From NCBI GenBank assembly GCA_031363945.1, contig JANLVJ010000047.1:73590-137589 (forward strand): a stretch of 64,000 bases of DNA. The letters are read 5' to 3'. The first letter of the stretch is position 1, and each line of letters begins with the position of its first letter. Below, piece after piece: positions 62,431-64,000 of the stretch. The position numbers and the translations under genes are program-made. Source of the DNA: JANLVJ01 sp031363945. GTDB taxonomy: Bacteria > Bacteroidota > Bacteroidia > Sphingobacteriales > Sphingobacteriaceae. Below the pieces are notes generated by a model, which had not been told where the DNA came from, did no database searches, and saw only the letters and a list, made by a program, of their open reading frames with translations.

Positions 62431-63546
62431 ATGAGTTCTGTAAAGATAGAGAAAGACACGCGCACAAGTAAAAATGGAGTCGCAGCCACTAAAGGAAGAG
62501 ATATTGAAAAAGTTTCAGATAGCCAATTAAAACATCTGACTGCCCAGGTAACAACATATAAACCGATTACCAAAGAAACATATCTGTACTGGTATGAATT
62601 AATGGTCTTAATGCGTCGGTTTGAGGAGCGTGCGGGTCAGTTATATGGTCAGCAGAAAATCAGAGGCTTTTGTCATTTATATATTGGACAAGAGGCTGTA
62701 GTTGCAGGAGCCATGTCAGTAATCAGACACGAAGATGGTATGATCACTGCTTACAGAGATCATGCGCACGCACTTGCTAAAGGTGTTTCTGCTAATGCCG
62801 TCATGGCTGAATTATTTGCCAAAGCAACAGGCTGTTCAAAAGGAAAAGGGGGTTCAATGCATATGTTTTCTAAAGAGCACCATTTTTATGGTGGTCATGG
62901 GATTGTAGGCGGACAGATACCTCTTGGTGCAGGTATTGCATTTGCAGAAAAATATAAAGGCACAGATAATATCTCTGTGTGTTATATGGGTGATGGAGCT
63001 GTTCGTCAGGGGGCTTTTAATGAAACCCTTAACATGGCCATGCTTTGGAAACTCCCTGTGATTTTTGTCTGTGAAAATAATGGTTATGCCATGGGCACTT
63101 CTGTTGCCAGAACGACCAATGTGACCGAAATTTATAAATTGGGAAGTGGTTTTGATATGCCATCTTTTCCTGTAGACGGGATGAGCTGTGTTGCCGTTCA
63201 CGAGGCAATGGCGATTGCAACAGAAAGAGCAAGAAAAGGCGAAGGCCCTACGTTCCTTGATATGCAAACTTACCGTTTCAAGGGACATTCAATGTCAGAT
63301 CCTGCTAAATATCGGTCTAAAGAAGAGGTTGATGAATATAAGGGCAAGGATCCGATCGAACAGGTTCTTAAAGTTATTGTTGATAATAATTATGCTGATC
63401 AGGCTTGGATCGATAATGTCACAACTAAGGTAAAAGAAGTTGTGGAAGCCTCTGTTGTATTTGCAGAAGAGTCTCCTTATCCAGAGCCATCTGAACTTTA
63501 TACAGATGTATATGTTCAAAAAGACTATCCATACATTGTTGATTGA
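62431..63546 (+). CDS. pdhA: Pyruvate dehydrogenase E1 component, alpha subunit
   Basis: Thiamine-diphosphate enzyme that decarboxylates pyruvate and passes the acetyl group to E2. The 371-residue protein has the ThDP motif GDGAVRQGAFNETLNMAMLWK...ENN (GDG 187-189, NN 216-217), the phosphate-binding GGSMHMF and GHGIVGGQIPLGAGIAF. The first 40 residues are a polar extension not found in most homologues. The E1 beta gene is not next; the E2 gene follows directly, so E1 beta must be elsewhere. Confidence 0.95.
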   Translation: MSSVKIEKDTRTSKNGVAATKGRDIEKVSDSQLKHLTAQVTTYKPITKETYLYWYELMVLMRRFEERAGQLYGQQKIRGFCHLYIGQEAVVAGAMSVIRHEDGMITAYRDHAHALAKGVSANAVMAELFAKATGCSKGKGGSMHMFSKEHHFYGGHGIVGGQIPLGAGIAFAEKYKGTDNISVCYMGDGAVRQGAFNETLNMAMLWKLPVIFVCENNGYAMGTSVARTTNVTEIYKLGSGFDMPSFPVDGMSCVAVHEAMAIATERARKGEGPTFLDMQTYRFKGHSMSDPAKYRSKEEVDEYKGKDPIEQVLKVIVDNNYADQAWIDNVTTKVKEVVEASVVFAEESPYPEPSELYTDVYVQKDYPYIVD

Positions 63547-63588
63547 CCTGGTATTTTTAATAAATTGTAAATTTTTTCCCCTAGTAAT

Positions 63589-64000
63589 ATGGCCGAAGTA
63601 GTTAAAATGCCAAAAATGAGTGATACCATGACTGATGGTGTTCTGGCAAAATGGCATAAAAAAGTTGGCGATCAGGTAAAAACTGGTGACCTGGTTGCAG
63701 AAATTGAAACGGATAAAGCCACAATGGACTTCGAATCATTTCAAGAAGGCGTTTTATTATACATTGGCCCAAAAGAAGGAGAATCAGTACCCGTAGATGG
63801 TATCATAGCAATTTTGGGAAAATCAGGAGAGGATTTCAATTTATTATTGAATGGTTCGGCTCCTGTCGCTGCACCTGTTGCGGCAGCATCTCCTGTCGCT
63901 GTACCTGTTGCGGCTGCGGCTCCTGTTGCTGCACCTGTTGCGGCTAGTGCTCTTGTTGCTTCATCAACTCCTGTGGCTGCACCAGTTGCGGCTAGTGCTA
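63589..64000 (+). CDS. pdhC: Pyruvate dehydrogenase E2 component (dihydrolipoamide acetyltransferase), 5' part
   Basis: Starts at ATG 63589 and is cut by the window end after 137 codons. The first 80 residues are a lipoyl domain: MAEVVKMPKMSDTMTDGVLA, with the lipoyl-lysine in EIETDKATMDFE. It is followed by an Ala/Pro/Val-rich linker built from 30-bp repeats. The acyltransferase domain lies outside the window. It is 42 bp after pdhA. Confidence 0.93.
   Translation, partial: MAEVVKMPKMSDTMTDGVLAKWHKKVGDQVKTGDLVAEIETDKATMDFESFQEGVLLYIGPKEGESVPVDGIIAILGKSGEDFNLLLNGSAPVAAPVAAASPVAVPVAAAAPVAAPVAASALVASSTPVAAPVAASA
63859..63996 (+). repeat. 30-bp repeats coding for the E2 linker
   Basis: Near-identical 30-bp units at 63859, 63889, 63919 and 63967 encode the decapeptides APVAAPVAAA, SPVAVPVAAA, APVAAPVAAS and TPVAAPVAAS; a degenerate 18-bp segment separates the third and fourth. 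The array may continue past the window. Confidence 0.85.

Overview
The window reads as chromosomal DNA of a member of the Bacteroidota, most likely a sphingobacterium-like, non-photosynthetic heterotroph; I do not claim a genus. The evidence is a SusC/SusD pair, a gliding-type lipoprotein (GldD), Bacteroidota-specific families (large DUF4175-like membrane protein, DUF4105 protein, FabD next to a large membrane sensor), the futalosine menaquinone genes mqnB and mqnD, low G+C, and repeated TAnnTTTG -7 promoter elements just upstream of several genes. No rRNA, tRNA, CRISPR array, prophage or complete insertion sequence was seen.

Layout. 1-3.4 kb (minus): a membrane sensor-like protein cut by the window edge, fabD, folE and a 6-pyruvoyl-tetrahydropterin synthase homologue. 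3.6-5.3 kb (plus): a 51-residue HigA-like fragment, mqnB, mqnD. 5.4-10.8 kb (minus): an apparent operon of a TPR protein, a phosphosulfolactate synthase homologue, aroE, gldD, an MBL-fold hydrolase and a LolC/E-type permease. 11.2-17.4 kb (plus): an ALDH7-type aldehyde dehydrogenase, a 1122-residue GH18/NodB/GT2 fusion, and rarA. 17.4-23.3 kb (minus): susC, susD and a PhnZ-like HD oxygenase, bounded by tandem repeats and an IS-end-like sequence. 23.7-30.5 kb (plus): aldo/keto reductase, DUF4175-like protein, RsbW-like kinase, ybeY, DUF4105 protein. 30.5-32.5 kb: a 2 kb gene-free block with seven parS-like sites. 32.5-36.1 kb (plus): mnmG and an Ig-like lipoprotein. 36.1-38.2 kb (minus): gamma carbonic anhydrase and nadB; then a very AT-rich spacer with a perfect DnaA box; 38.7-43.8 kb (plus): nadA, an L,D-transpeptidase, thiL, a GNAT/nitrilase fusion and a YugP-type protease. 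43.9-46.1 kb (minus): SDR, apaG, dus. 46.2-48.9 kb (plus): CPBP protease, DUF2007 protein, cdsA, psd. 49.0-52.0 kb (minus): rpsP-rimM-(regulatory-domain protein)-trmD-rplS. 52.2-58.7 kb: 5'-nucleotidase, ffh, M1 peptidase, small hypothetical, Prc-type protease. 59.0-62.2 kb (minus): Lhr-like helicase and a C40 peptidase. 62.4 kb to the end (plus): pdhA and the start of the pyruvate dehydrogenase E2 gene.

Most of the window is housekeeping: fatty acid initiation, pterin and NAD synthesis, menaquinone, tRNA modification, ribosome maturation, phospholipid synthesis, protein targeting and envelope maintenance. The two most notable regions are the gene-free parS-like block beside mnmG, where six of seven sites fall into two triplets with 69-73 bp spacing and the AT-rich nadB/nadA spacer with a DnaA box lies about 6 kb away (together suggesting an origin-proximal centromere region), and the susC-susD-PhnZ-like cluster, which could be an outer-membrane uptake locus for an organophosphonate or a related compound.
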